Positions 1 to 9,072 of a stretch of 64,000 nt of DNA are shown piece after piece (the first letter of the stretch is position 1; each line of letters starts with the position of its first letter). Source of the stretch: Candidatus Didemnitutus sp. (lineage in GTDB: Bacteria; Verrucomicrobiota; Verrucomicrobiia; Opitutales; Opitutaceae); the NCBI GenBank assembly GCA_017991595.1, contig JAGOQJ010000002.1:333402-397401 (forward strand), given 5' to 3'. The position numbers and the translations under genes are program-made. The notes beneath the pieces are model-generated. The model saw only the letters and a program-made list of their open reading frames with translations, did not search any database and was not told where the DNA came from.

Positions 1-190
1 GTTGGGAGTTGTTCGTCCACGCACCGGTGATCGTGGTCGTGCTGGTCACGCCGGTGATGTTGAAATTCTCGGTATAAGTGTAGGTGTCACCGGACGGCGT
101 CAGGCTGGAGAGGTTGACCTGGGCCGGAAGCGAAGCCGCGCCAAGCATGGCGGCGAGGCAGAGCGCCAAGAGCGAACGTGGGGTGTTCAT
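1..190 (-). CDS. Secreted protein, N-terminal part only
   Basis: The gene runs off the left edge; only its first 63 codons are visible, starting from an ATG at 190. The start encodes a clear signal peptide (MNTPRSLLALCLAAML, then an Ala-rich stretch ending in LPAQ). A Thr/Ser-rich mature sequence follows, with repeated polar residues of the kind seen at the front of beta-rich surface or autotransporter-like proteins. The family cannot be named from this piece. It is transcribed away from the GDSL hydrolase gene, with a strong inverted repeat lying between the two. Confidence 0.6.
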   Translation of the reverse strand, partial: MNTPRSLLALCLAAMLGAASLPAQVNLSSLTPSGDTYTYTENFNITGVTSTTTITGAWTNNSQ

Positions 191-279
191 CGGAAGGGAT
201 GGAAGGGAGAGCCAACGGGGATAAGGAAACCAGCAAGGGCCAGTTTGCAGAGGGAGCGCGGTGCTAAAAGCGCGCCTCC

Positions 280-345
280 GGTCAACCGTTGAGCCTCCGG
301 CCGGCACAGTGCAGAAGGCACGCGAGGCAGGCTCAACGATTGACC
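280..345. repeat. Long imperfect inverted repeat between divergent genes
   Basis: GGTCAACCGTTGAGCCT (280-296) is mirrored by AGGCTCAACGATTGACC (329-345). The arms pair at 16 of 17 positions and one further base pair can form outside. The loop is about 32 nt. The element lies in the intergenic space between two divergent genes, so it could be a paired operator, an RNA hairpin or a small dispersed repeat. No run of T follows it, so it is not a typical intrinsic terminator. Confidence 0.55.
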
Positions 346-391
346 GCCGCACCCGTTGGCCGTGCGGTGCGAACGAGCCCATGCTTCAAGC

Positions 392-1132
392 GTGAATCCC
401 TTGCGCATGTTGCTCTCCGGCGCGGGCCTGGTCCTGGCGCAGCTCCTCCTCGCCGCGCCCGTTGCCCTCGCCACCGCCGCGCCGCAGATGGATCCATTGG
501 ACGCCGAGCTCGCCGCCGGCCGCCGCCAGACGCTCGTCTGCTACGGCACGAGCCTGACCGCGGCGCGCGAGGGCTGGGTGGCGCAATTGCATGCGCTGCT
601 AAAACAGCGCCACGGCGACCTCATCACCATCGTCAACGCCGCGAAGGGCGGGGAAAACTCCACGTGGGGCCTCGCCCAGCTCGAGGAGCGCGTCCTCGTG
701 CACCGGCCGGATGTCGTGACGCTCGAATTCGCGATGAACGACGCCGCGCGAAAATCCGCCCTCACCGTCGCCGACGCGCGCCGCAATCTCGAAACCCTGA
801 TCGCCCGCATTCGCGCGGCCAACCCTGCCACGCGAATTATTCTCCTCACCATGAATCCTCTCGGCGCTGCCGTGCTCGCCCGTCCCGCTGACCATCCGTT
901 CAGCCGTGCTGAGCTCGACGCCCACTACGCGATGGTGCGCGAGGTCGCCGCGGAGCAGAGTCTGATGCTCGTCGATCATCACGCCGCTTGGCTGCGCCTG
1001 CGCGCGGAGAACCCGGAGCTCTTCGACCGGCACGTCCCGGACGGCGTGCATCCAGACCCGGAAATCAGCCGACGCCTGATTCTGCCTGCCATGCTGCGCG
1101 CGCTCGGTGCCGCTCCGATGGAGTCCGACTAA
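392..1132 (+). CDS. SGNH/GDSL-family hydrolase, exported
   Basis: This is probably a secreted esterase or acyl-hydrolase. After a hydrophobic signal segment (about residues 6-30) come the SGNH blocks: block I as YGTSLT (nucleophile Ser about 54), block II in KGGEN, block III in FAMND, and block V as DGVHPD near the C terminus (Asp/His pair). About 246 residues is normal for a single-domain member. The GTG at 392 was chosen because it gives a short basic n-region before the hydrophobic stretch; ATG 407 and TTG 356 are alternatives. It is followed after 9 nt by a secreted beta-helix protein, so the two may act on the same extracellular polysaccharide. The substrate cannot be read from the sequence. 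Confidence 0.85.
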   Translation: MNPLRMLLSGAGLVLAQLLLAAPVALATAAPQMDPLDAELAAGRRQTLVCYGTSLTAAREGWVAQLHALLKQRHGDLITIVNAAKGGENSTWGLAQLEERVLVHRPDVVTLEFAMNDAARKSALTVADARRNLETLIARIRAANPATRIILLTMNPLGAAVLARPADHPFSRAELDAHYAMVREVAAEQSLMLVDHHAAWLRLRAENPELFDRHVPDGVHPDPEISRRLILPAMLRALGAAPMESD

Positions 1133-1141
1133 GTTTCCGTT

Positions 1142-3223
1142 ATGTCCCCTGCTGTTCCCCTTCCCCATCCGGGGCGCGCGAAGGTGCGCCTCGCCTTGAG
1201 TCTGCTGGTGCTCGTCAGCGCCGCCGTGCTGCGCGCGGCGTTGCCGGCCCCGGCCTTGCTGGCACCTGCGACGGAAACGCCCGCCATCGTCGAACACCCG
1301 GACTTTCTCTGGCGCCCCGTCACCGGAGCGACTGCCTACGAAATTCAAATCGCGCCCGACGCCGCCTTCGCGACTCCGACCCTGACCGACCGCGTGGAAA
1401 TCGCGCGCTTCGTGCCGTTGCAACCGCTGGCACCGGGCAACCATTTCTGGCGCGTGCGCAGTCTCACCGCAGACGGCACTGCCGGCGCGTGGGCGGCGCC
1501 GCAAGTTTACCAACTCCGTGCCCCCGAGCGCGTCTTCACCGTGCCGGCGGACGCCGATCTGGCCGCCATCCGTCGCGTGCTCGCCACCGCCGCCGCCGCC
1601 ACGCCCGCACGCGTGCAATTCGCCGCCGGCGCCACCTACCGCGTGAAGCCCGACGACGCGGTGCTCACGCTCACGAAGGCCCGCGACCTCATCATCGACG
1701 GCCAGGATGCCCTCATCGTCATCGAGAATCCCGCCGCCGGTTTCATCCGCTTCGACGAGTGCGCGCGGATCACCGTGCGCGGCTTCCGCGTGGACTACGA
1801 TCCCCTGCCCCACGCCGTCGGACGCGTTGAGTCCATCGACCTGACGGAGAAAACCTCGGCTGCGATCCTGCGCAGCGAGCCGGGCTATCCCGATTTCGAC
1901 GCGCCGCACGTCAAGGGCAGCTCGATTTGGGGCGTGGTGCTCGATTCCGCGCCCGAACGCCGCGGCTGGATGAAGGCCGGCAGTCCGCTCGTCTTCCGCG
2001 TCGAGGCCCCGCGCGTCACGCGCACCGCCGAGGGCCTTTTCCGGCTGCCCGTCAGTTCGAAGGCCCAGACCGCCACGCTCGAGGTCGGCGACCGCCTGAT
2101 CATCTTCGCCCGCAACGGCACGCGCGGCTTCGCCTCGGTCTCACGCTCGGTCGACACGACCTTCGACCGCGTCATCGCCTACGCGTGCCCGGCCGGACAC
2201 TTCAGCCATGTCGGCGGCTCGCAGCTAAAGATACTCTCGTCCGGCTCGCGGCTGCGCGACGGCACGCGCTGGTATGCGGGCAACGCCGACGGCGTGCACG
2301 TGCGCGCCAACGTCATCGGCCCCTGGGTCGAGGCCTGCACCTTCGAGGCGGTCGGCGACGATGCCATCGCGCTCTACAACAAGGGCATCTTCGTCACTGC
2401 GCAGCGCGCGCCCGACGCCATCACTGTGGCGCGTGAATTCTCAGACCTCGAAGCCGGCGAATCCTTCCGCATCTTCAACCCGCGCGAAGGCACCTTCATC
2501 GGCGAGACCTACACCGTCACGAGCGCCACCCGCCAAGGCGCGGAGGTCGCCCTCGCCTTCAGCCCCGCACTGCCCGCAGGCGTCACGCTGCACAGCGACG
2601 CGGCGAAGAAAACGCTCAGCGACCAGCTCTTCACCCTCAGCAAGCGCAACGCCCTCTTCATGGTGCGCGGCAACCGCTTCACCGGCATCCGCCGCTACGG
2701 CACCGTCTTTCGGTCGCCCGACGGCGTCGTGAAGGACAACCGCTACGCCGGCGTCTCCAACGCCGCCATCGCCACCCTCAACGAGCCCGACTCGTGGCAC
2801 AACGGCCTCGCCAGCCAGCGCGTCGTCATCACCGGCAACACGATCGAGCGCTGCGCCTTCGACGGCTCCTCGACTGACGTCGGCAGCATCCACGTGCTCC
2901 TCCGCAAACTCGGCGGCGCACCCGCGTCCGCGCGGGCGTTCACCGATCTCGCCATCACCGGCAACACGATCACCGACTGGAGCCAGCGCGCCATCTCCGT
3001 GCAGAACGCCGAGGACAGCACGATCGCACGCAACACCGTCGGCGCCGCGCTCGCCGGATTTCCCTTCCCCGGCAAGGGCGCGCACCACGCGATCTACACC
3101 GACAACGTGCGCCGCACGCGCGTCGAGGACAACGACCTCCGCACCGAGCGCCGTCCCGTCACTTCGCTCCTGCGTCTCGACCCCGAGTCGTCGAACACCG
3201 CCCGCGGCAATCACGAGCCCTGA
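1142..3223 (+). CDS. Secreted right-handed parallel beta-helix protein
   Basis: A 693-residue exported protein with a basic n-region and signal peptide over roughly the first 37 residues. Residues about 45-130 look like an Ig/fibronectin-type domain (FLWRPVTGATAYEIQIA, then a FWRVR strand). The rest has the repeating IxxNxI/V and ITGNTI pattern of a right-handed parallel beta-helix, as in polysaccharide lyases and some glycoside hydrolases. Segments such as IIDGQDALIVIEN and VRGFRVDYD recall GH110-type galactosidases, but the match is from memory and the specificity is open. It probably forms a unit with the preceding GDSL hydrolase and handles an external carbohydrate. Confidence 0.75.
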   Translation: MSPAVPLPHPGRAKVRLALSLLVLVSAAVLRAALPAPALLAPATETPAIVEHPDFLWRPVTGATAYEIQIAPDAAFATPTLTDRVEIARFVPLQPLAPGNHFWRVRSLTADGTAGAWAAPQVYQLRAPERVFTVPADADLAAIRRVLATAAAATPARVQFAAGATYRVKPDDAVLTLTKARDLIIDGQDALIVIENPAAGFIRFDECARITVRGFRVDYDPLPHAVGRVESIDLTEKTSAAILRSEPGYPDFDAPHVKGSSIWGVVLDSAPERRGWMKAGSPLVFRVEAPRVTRTAEGLFRLPVSSKAQTATLEVGDRLIIFARNGTRGFASVSRSVDTTFDRVIAYACPAGHFSHVGGSQLKILSSGSRLRDGTRWYAGNADGVHVRANVIGPWVEACTFEAVGDDAIALYNKGIFVTAQRAPDAITVAREFSDLEAGESFRIFNPREGTFIGETYTVTSATRQGAEVALAFSPALPAGVTLHSDAAKKTLSDQLFTLSKRNALFMVRGNRFTGIRRYGTVFRSPDGVVKDNRYAGVSNAAIATLNEPDSWHNGLASQRVVITGNTIERCAFDGSSTDVGSIHVLLRKLGGAPASARAFTDLAITGNTITDWSQRAISVQNAEDSTIARNTVGAALAGFPFPGKGAHHAIYTDNVRRTRVEDNDLRTERRPVTSLLRLDPESSNTARGNHEP

Positions 3224-3256
3224 CGCTCCGCCGCCTGCACGCCGCCCCGTCAACCC

Positions 3257-3283
3257 GTAGGCAGCGAGCTTGCTCGCGCCCAC
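3257..3283 (+). repeat. REP-like palindrome with GTAG head
   Basis: A GTAG tetranucleotide (3257-3260) precedes a hairpin with stem GCGAGC / GCTCGC (3264-3269 and 3272-3277) and a two-base loop. It lies between two convergent genes. The GTAG head plus palindrome resembles REP elements linked to RAYT (TnpA-REP) transposases. A related element is at 13442-13467. Confidence 0.45.
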
Positions 3284-3333
3284 AAGCATCATCGCATTCC
3301 CGCGATCGTCCCTGATCCCCGGAGCAATCTGCC

Positions 3334-4497
3334 TCAAGCGACACGCTTCGGCGGCGGCGCCGCCGGCGTGACCGCCGTCAATCCGCCCGCCAGCAGCGCC
3401 ACGCCAAAGCCCACGAGCGCGGTGAACACGAAGTAGTTTCCACCCGCGTTCAATCCCAGCGCCGTGATCAGCACCGGCGAAAAGCCAGCGAGGATGCGGC
3501 CGAGGTTGTAGGCCGCACCCGAGAACAGGGTGCGATACTCGGAGAACACCTCGTTGAAAAACGCGCCCATCAACCCGAACGGAATGCCGTTCAGCAGCGG
3601 CAGGCAGAGCGCAAACAGCAGATTGCGTCCGCTCCACGCGAGGCTCCAACACACGAGCGACAGCGCCGTCAGCGCCACCGCATAGAGCAACAACGCCCGG
3701 CGGACGCCGCACCGTGCGACGAGCCACGCGCCGAACAACATGCCCGGCGCCACCGCGAGCCAGAACAGCGCGGTGTAGAACGGCGACTGCGGCAACTCCT
3801 TCGCATAATAGACGTTCACCGTGCCGCTCGCGATCGTCAGGCTCGCAAGCCCGAGGCAGGCGAGAAATGCCGGCAGGTTCGCGCGCCACAGGCGCCAGCC
3901 CGCTCCGCCGACGCTGCGGCCCGCGGCGCCGTCCCCTTCCGCGAGCGCGCGCCAGCGCAGCACCGACAGCACCGCCACCGGCACGATCGACAGCGCGAAC
4001 AGCGCGCGCCAGCCGAGCACCGGCAGCGCATAGCGCGCGGCGAAGGCCGCGAGCAGGCCGCCGAGAATGGAAAATTGCAGCCACGCGGAGAACCGGTAAC
4101 GCGCCGCGCCCGTGACGCGCTCCGCCAAATAGGTGTGGCTGATGCCCCACTCCGCGCCCAGCGCGAGCGACGCGACCAGCCGCGCCACCAGCAGACTGGG
4201 CAAATCCCACGCGAGGCTGATCCCCGCGATGCCCGCGAAATAAACGCCGAACACCGCCAGCATCACCCGCCCGCGGCCGAACCGATCCGCGAGGAAACCG
4301 AACGCCAGCGCGCCCACGCCGACGCCCGCCAGCCCGGTGAATTGCAGCCAGTTGCTCTCTGCCGCGCTCAGATCGAAATGCGCCACCAACGCGCGCTCCA
4401 GATAGACGAAGAGATAAAGATCGTAGTAATCGAAGAACAGCCCGACGAAGGCCGTCCAATAGATCGCCGCCGCCCCGGGCATCGCTCGGTTCGTCAC
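3334..4497 (-). CDS. MFS transporter, metabolite/proton symporter type
   Basis: A 12-helix major facilitator protein of about 387 residues. The loop 2-3 signature is present (GFLADRFGRGRVM) and the first helix carries YWTAFVGLFFDYYDLYLFVYL, typical of the sugar and carboxylate symporter groups. The start is taken as GTG at 4497 because it overlaps the stop of the upstream TPR gene as GTGA, which implies translational coupling; an upstream in-frame ATG at 4542 would give 15 extra, non-hydrophobic residues. The substrate is unknown. The C terminus is unremarkable. Confidence 0.85.
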   Translation of the reverse strand: MTNRAMPGAAAIYWTAFVGLFFDYYDLYLFVYLERALVAHFDLSAAESNWLQFTGLAGVGVGALAFGFLADRFGRGRVMLAVFGVYFAGIAGISLAWDLPSLLVARLVASLALGAEWGISHTYLAERVTGAARYRFSAWLQFSILGGLLAAFAARYALPVLGWRALFALSIVPVAVLSVLRWRALAEGDGAAGRSVGGAGWRLWRANLPAFLACLGLASLTIASGTVNVYYAKELPQSPFYTALFWLAVAPGMLFGAWLVARCGVRRALLLYAVALTALSLVCWSLAWSGRNLLFALCLPLLNGIPFGLMGAFFNEVFSEYRTLFSGAAYNLGRILAGFSPVLITALGLNAGGNYFVFTALVGFGVALLAGGLTAVTPAAPPPKRVA

Positions 4498-5132
4498 GAC
4501 GTCGGGCGCACCTTGGCGCGGAAATCGCCGCCCTCTTCCCAACGTCCCTGCCGAAGGCTTTCGGCGACCGAAGCATCCTTCAGCAGCGCCTGCGCCGCAC
4601 CGTGGATCGGCTCCAGCCGCAGCGCCGCCTCGGCGCAGTGCACCGCTTGCGCCGCGCGCCCCGCCGCCAGTTGCGCGCGCCCGAGCGCGACGAGCGTAGC
4701 CACATCATCCGGCGCCACCTCGCGCAACGCCTCGAAGGCGAACACCGCCGTCTCCGGCCACGCCAGCGCCAGCGCCGCGTCACCGAGCAGGCGCAGACCC
4801 GCCGCGTCGCGCGGATCGGCGGCCAGCATGCGCTCGGCGCTCGCGACCGCCTTCAAAGGTTCCTTCGCCAGCGCCGCGCGCCCGGTGAGGAGAAAGGGCG
4901 CGCTCGACACGCGTCCGAGCGCCTGCGCCAGAAAACCGGTGCGCGCCCCGGCGCCCTTGAGTTGCGCCGTGCGTTGCAGTTTGCGCACCGGCAGACACCC
5001 GGGCGCCGTCGCGAGCACGGCGCCGCAGAGTTCGACGGTGTAGGCGAAGTTGCCGCGCTCGAACGCCGTGCGCGCACTCTCCACCTGTTTTTGCAGGCGC
5101 GGTTCGAGGGAGGCGACGGATTGTTCGGGCAT
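4494..5132 (-). CDS. Tetratricopeptide-repeat protein
   Basis: A 212-residue soluble protein with degenerate TPR helices; A-x-L-x-x-x-P spacing is visible, for example around ADPRDAAGLRLLGDAAL and DDVATLVALGRAQLAAGR. No signal peptide or membrane helix is seen. It is first in a two-gene unit with the MFS transporter and overlaps it by 4 nt. TPR proteins are protein-interaction scaffolds; no specific partner can be named. It ends in a basic, disordered tail. Confidence 0.75.
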   Translation of the reverse strand: MPEQSVASLEPRLQKQVESARTAFERGNFAYTVELCGAVLATAPGCLPVRKLQRTAQLKGAGARTGFLAQALGRVSSAPFLLTGRAALAKEPLKAVASAERMLAADPRDAAGLRLLGDAALALAWPETAVFAFEALREVAPDDVATLVALGRAQLAAGRAAQAVHCAEAALRLEPIHGAAQALLKDASVAESLRQGRWEEGGDFRAKVRPTS

Positions 5133-5218
5133 GCGCAGAGGTGGCTAAGCGAATCGCCGCGTCGCGTAAAGCCGCCGGTTGACGGCCCGCGGGAAATGCC
5201 GGAGCGCAGACGGACGCT

Positions 5219-6559
5219 TCAGATGACCTCGAGCTCCGCCCGCGTCGCAGCCAGCAGGCGGTCGAGCGCGGCGCCCACAACGGCGTCGCCCGGTCCCTCG
5301 ACCAGCAGACGCAGCTTCGGCTCCGTGCCGGAATAGCGCACGAGCACGCGGCCCTGCGCGCCAAGCTCGGCCTCGATGGCGGCGATCTCGGCGGGCAACT
5401 GTCGCAAACCGGCGAGCGGCTTCTTCTCGCGCACCGTCACGGCCGCGGTGACCTGCGGGAACTTGCGCAGCGCGCGCCGCAATTCCGAGAGCGGACGACC
5501 CGTCGCGCGCATCACCGCAATCACCTTCAGCGCGGCGACCAGCCCGTCGCCGGTCGACGAGACCTCCGCGCAAATCACATGCCCCGACGACTCGCCGCCG
5601 AGCTGCGCGCCTTCGGCGAGCATGCGCTCGATGACATAGCGGTCCCCCACGGGCGTGCGCACGACGCGCCCGCCGGCGGCGGCGACAGCGGCATCCACGC
5701 CGAGGTTGCTCTGCACGGTGACCACAAGCGTGCGCTGCGCGAGCGCGTCGCGACTCAGCGCGTCCAAGGCGAGCAAGGTCAGCATCTCGTCGCCATCGAG
5801 CACCACGCCGTGCTCATCACAGAGAATACAACGGTCGGCATCGCCGTCGTGCGCGATGCCGAGGCGCGCGCCGTGCGCCTGCACCGCGGCGCACATCGCC
5901 TCCGGATGCTGGCTGCCGACGCCGGCGTTGATGTTGGTGCCGTCGGGCGTGTTGCCGAGCAGAATGAGTTGCGCGCCCAACTGCTCCAGCACCGCGCGGC
6001 TGGTGGCGCAGGCGGCGCCGTGGGCGGTATCGAGCACGACCGTCCAGCCGCGCAGCGCGCCCTCCGGCAGCAGCCCGACCGCCCGGCGCACGTAGAGCCC
6101 GGCGGCATCGGCGACCGGCAACTCAGGCGATGCAGCGCCGGCGCGCTCGGGCAACAGCGCCTCGATGCGCGCCTCGTCGGCATCGGTCAGCTTGATGCCG
6201 TTCGGTCCGAAAAATTTGATGCCATTGTCCGCCGCCGGATTGTGCGAGGCGGTGATGACGACGCCGAGCGCGGCCGGCGTGGACGCCAGCGCGAGACTCA
6301 CGGCGGGAGTCGGCACGATGCCCAGCGAGGTCGGCCGCAATCCGACGGAGGCGAGACCGCCGGCGAGCGCGAGTTCCAGCGCAGGGCCGGAGGCGCGCGT
6401 GTCGCGGCCGAGATAGACGAGATCGCCCGCCCGGGCACCGCGCTCGAGCGCGAAGCGCGCCGCTGCTGCGCCCAGCCGCCAGGCGAAGGACTCGTTCATG
6501 ATCTCGCTGCCGTAGACGCCGCGGACGCCGTCGGTGCCGAAATACCTGCGAGTGGACAT
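5219..6559 (-). CDS. glmM: Phosphoglucosamine mutase
   Basis: Converts glucosamine-6-phosphate to glucosamine-1-phosphate for UDP-GlcNAc, which feeds peptidoglycan and LPS. The 446 residues match the family length. Seen directly: the N-terminal RYFGTDGVRG, the phosphoserine loop TASHNP (Ser about 105), the metal loop DGDADR and the C-terminal phosphate-binding RYSGTEPKLR. ATG 6559 (MSTRRYFGTDG) fits the family start; the longer open frame upstream lies inside trpD. It follows trpD with only 4 nt between them, so the two are probably co-transcribed although the pathways are unrelated. Confidence 0.97.
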   Translation of the reverse strand: MSTRRYFGTDGVRGVYGSEIMNESFAWRLGAAAARFALERGARAGDLVYLGRDTRASGPALELALAGGLASVGLRPTSLGIVPTPAVSLALASTPAALGVVITASHNPAADNGIKFFGPNGIKLTDADEARIEALLPERAGAASPELPVADAAGLYVRRAVGLLPEGALRGWTVVLDTAHGAACATSRAVLEQLGAQLILLGNTPDGTNINAGVGSQHPEAMCAAVQAHGARLGIAHDGDADRCILCDEHGVVLDGDEMLTLLALDALSRDALAQRTLVVTVQSNLGVDAAVAAAGGRVVRTPVGDRYVIERMLAEGAQLGGESSGHVICAEVSSTGDGLVAALKVIAVMRATGRPLSELRRALRKFPQVTAAVTVREKKPLAGLRQLPAEIAAIEAELGAQGRVLVRYSGTEPKLRLLVEGPGDAVVGAALDRLLAATRAELEVI

Positions 6560-6563
6560 GCGC

Positions 6564-7604
6564 TTACGAACGATAGAATTCGCGGGTCGCGGCAATCTTT
6601 TTGGCAACCGCACCGCCGCGGAGCAGATCGCGCACGAGCGGCACGCCGTCGGCCACGCCCGACGTGCGGCCAGCAACCCACAGGCCCATCGAAGCGACGG
6701 CCACGATCGTATCAGTCAGCCCGCGCGGCGCGCGGTCGGCCAAGAGCGCGTCCGTGATGGCGAGATTGGTGGCGACATCGCCGCCGACGAGGTCGGAGAA
6801 CGGCCCGCGCGCCATCCCGAAGTCGGCAGCGGTCCAGTTGGCCGCGGTCTCGCGCACCCGGCCCACGCCGGCGACGAGGTTGTCCGTGGCCGTAGTCCAT
6901 TCATCAATGCCGCGATCTGGTCCGAGGATGCCGTGCGCGACGATGCCGGAGGGACAGCGGAGTGTCTCGAGCGTCTCGGCGAATTTCGCCACGAGCGTCG
7001 GCGCATAGACGCCCAGCATGACGTTCGCGGGGCGACCCGGGTTGATAAGCGGGCCGAGGATATTGAAGATCGTGCGCTGACCGCGCGCCGCGAGCGCCTT
7101 CCGGGCCGGGGCGATGTGCTTGAAGGTCGGGTGATACGCCGGGGCGAAGAAAAAGCAGTAGCCCAGCTCGCGCAGGGCGGCGCGCGCCTTCTCGGGCGGA
7201 GCCTGGAGATCGACGCCGAACGCGGCCATGAGATCGGCGCTGCCGCACTTGGAAGTGATGCCGGCGTTACCGTGCTTCATCACCGGCACGCCCGCGCTGG
7301 CGAGCACGAGCGTGACAAGCGTGGAAACGTTGAAGCCACCCGCGTGGTCGCCGCCGGTGCCGACGATGTCGAGCGCCTGCGGAGCCCACTCCTGCACACC
7401 GGGATCGCGCGCGGAGGCGCGGTAGGTCTCGGCGAAGGCGGCGATCTCGGCCGTGGTCTCGCCCTTGGCGGCGAGCGCGGCAAGGAAATCGACCTTCGCC
7501 GCCTCGGCGACGTCGGCCGACGCGAGCAGTTGCGCGGCTTGGCGGGCTTGTTCCGGAGTGAGATCGCGCGGGGCGCGGAGTTGGGCGGTCAAGGGCTCCA
7601 GCAT
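6564..7604 (-). CDS. trpD: Anthranilate phosphoribosyltransferase
   Basis: Second step of tryptophan synthesis: anthranilate plus PRPP gives phosphoribosylanthranilate. 346 residues, the normal length for the stand-alone enzyme. The PRPP loop GTGGD and following NVST are visible, as are KHGNAGITSKCGSAD and the NILGPLINPG segment. ATG 7604 gives the usual helical N-terminal domain (MLEPLTAQL...). It is divergent from uppP (82 nt between the starts) and leads directly into glmM. No other trp gene is nearby, so the pathway genes are scattered. Confidence 0.96.
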   Translation of the reverse strand: MLEPLTAQLRAPRDLTPEQARQAAQLLASADVAEAAKVDFLAALAAKGETTAEIAAFAETYRASARDPGVQEWAPQALDIVGTGGDHAGGFNVSTLVTLVLASAGVPVMKHGNAGITSKCGSADLMAAFGVDLQAPPEKARAALRELGYCFFFAPAYHPTFKHIAPARKALAARGQRTIFNILGPLINPGRPANVMLGVYAPTLVAKFAETLETLRCPSGIVAHGILGPDRGIDEWTTATDNLVAGVGRVRETAANWTAADFGMARGPFSDLVGGDVATNLAITDALLADRAPRGLTDTIVAVASMGLWVAGRTSGVADGVPLVRDLLRGGAVAKKIAATREFYRS

Positions 7605-7686
7605 GGAACCGTGAAGGAACGGACGGCCCCGCACCGCCGCCAGCATAATTCTCGACAGGCCGCGCCGGTTCGGAACGCTTCGCCCT

Positions 7687-8706
7687 GTGCATTCCGGTTT
7701 TCTGCGTCGTTCCATTTCTGTCATAGCCGCTCTCGCCGCGCTCACCGCCGTCGCGGCGGAGCCGGGCGCGGCCAAGCCCCGCGCCACCGCGCCGGCAGCG
7801 GAGCTGAGTCTGGCGGACGCCATCGTGCTCGGAGTCGTCGAGGGCGTGACGGAGTTCCTGCCGATCTCGTCGACCGGCCATCTCATCATCGCCAACGAGG
7901 TGCTCGGGCTCGAATCCGAGGCGCCATTGACCGACGCGGCGGGCGCGGCGCTCTGGTATAAGCAGCCGTCGGCGGAGCATCCTGCGGGCGTGCCGCTGAC
8001 GCTGAAGATTGCCGCCGACACCTACGCGGTGGTCATCCAGATCGGCGCGATCGCGGCCGTGGTGCTGATGTATTGGCCGCAGTTCGTGAACATGCTGCTC
8101 GGCGTCTTCGGGCGCAGCAGCGCGGGGTTTCGACTTTTGCGAAACGTGCTGCTGGCGTTCCTGCCCGTGGGTGTGCTCGGGTTCGCGCTGCACGACTTGA
8201 TCGACCAGTATCTGTTCTCCGTCGAGGCCGTGATCGCGGCGCTGGTCGCGGGAGCGTTCCTCATGCTCTGGGCGGAGCGCTGGCGCCGCCAGAACGCCGG
8301 CATCGGTTACTCGAAGGGCACACCCGAAGACCTGACGCCGCGCAAGGCGCTCGGCATCGGTCTCGCGCAATGCCTCGCGCTTTGGCCGGGCACGAGCCGT
8401 TCGATGGTGACGATCGTCGGCGGCTACCTTGCCGGCCTCTCGCCCGTGAAGGCGGCGGAATTCAGCTTTCTGGTCGGCTTGCCGACCCTCGCCGGCGCGG
8501 CCGTGTATAAGGGTTACAAGTCGGGCGGCGCCATGATCGAGGTCTTCGGCTGGTCGAGCGTGCTGCTCGGCGGCGCGGTGGCGGCAGTTTCGGCGGCGCT
8601 GGCAGTGCGGTTCCTTGTGACGTTCCTCTCGCGCAACGGGCTGGCCCTCTTCGCCTACTACCGTCTGGCGCTGGCGTTGTTGCTGGCTGGCTTTTACCTG
8701 TTCTAA
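7687..8706 (+). CDS. uppP: Undecaprenyl-diphosphatase
   Basis: Membrane enzyme that dephosphorylates undecaprenyl diphosphate to recycle the lipid carrier of cell-wall synthesis. The two active-site motifs are present: EGVTEFLPISSTGHLII (about residues 55-71) and PGTSRSMVTIVGGYLAGLSP. Two oddities: an N-terminal extension with its own hydrophobic stretch (about residues 8-25), and an insertion of roughly 30 residues between the first motif and the VVIQIGAI helix. The total of 339 residues is longer than the usual 265-280. Start is GTG 7687; no later start before the first motif is evident. Confidence 0.93.
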   Translation: MHSGFLRRSISVIAALAALTAVAAEPGAAKPRATAPAAELSLADAIVLGVVEGVTEFLPISSTGHLIIANEVLGLESEAPLTDAAGAALWYKQPSAEHPAGVPLTLKIAADTYAVVIQIGAIAAVVLMYWPQFVNMLLGVFGRSSAGFRLLRNVLLAFLPVGVLGFALHDLIDQYLFSVEAVIAALVAGAFLMLWAERWRRQNAGIGYSKGTPEDLTPRKALGIGLAQCLALWPGTSRSMVTIVGGYLAGLSPVKAAEFSFLVGLPTLAGAAVYKGYKSGGAMIEVFGWSSVLLGGAVAAVSAALAVRFLVTFLSRNGLALFAYYRLALALLLAGFYLF

Positions 8707-8828
8707 GCCCCCGATAATACGGCCGGTTAAACGTCTTGACGGCCTCTGGCCGCGAACCTTACCTCCTCAACCTTCCAATCCACAGAGCGGTCCGCCCGCA
8801 AAGGCGGCTGCACTACTCGTCTCTTCAC

Positions 8829-9008
8829 ATGGCCAATCCGAAACGCAAACAATCCAAGCGCCGCAGCGCCAACCGCCGCGCCGCCAACAAGTTCAAGGCG
8901 CCCGAACTCGCCAAGGACCCGGTCGACGGCAGCGCCTTCCGTCCGCACCGCGTCAACCCGAAGACCGGCATGTATCGCGGTCGCCAGGTGCTCGACGTCA
9001 CGGTTTAA
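8829..9008 (+). CDS. rpmF: 50S ribosomal protein L32
   Basis: 59-residue basic ribosomal protein with the family start MANPKRKQSKRRSANRR and the PHRV...G.YRGRQV end. The C-terminal zinc-ribbon cysteines found in many L32 proteins are absent (FRPHRVNPKTGMYRGR), so this is a cysteine-free form that needs no zinc. It sits directly before plsX and fabH, the classical rpmF-plsX-fabH order that links ribosome and lipid synthesis. Confidence 0.96.
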   Translation: MANPKRKQSKRRSANRRAANKFKAPELAKDPVDGSAFRPHRVNPKTGMYRGRQVLDVTV

Positions 9009-9072
9009 GTTTCCCCGGCAGCTTCACGCCATCGAACCCGAAGCCGCCAGTTCCACGCCTCCTCCGGCCCGC

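Noticed and set aside
599..1909. A 436-codon minus-strand open frame opposite the GDSL hydrolase
   Set aside because: It is opposite two conserved coding regions and has no recognisable motif; treated as a shadow frame.
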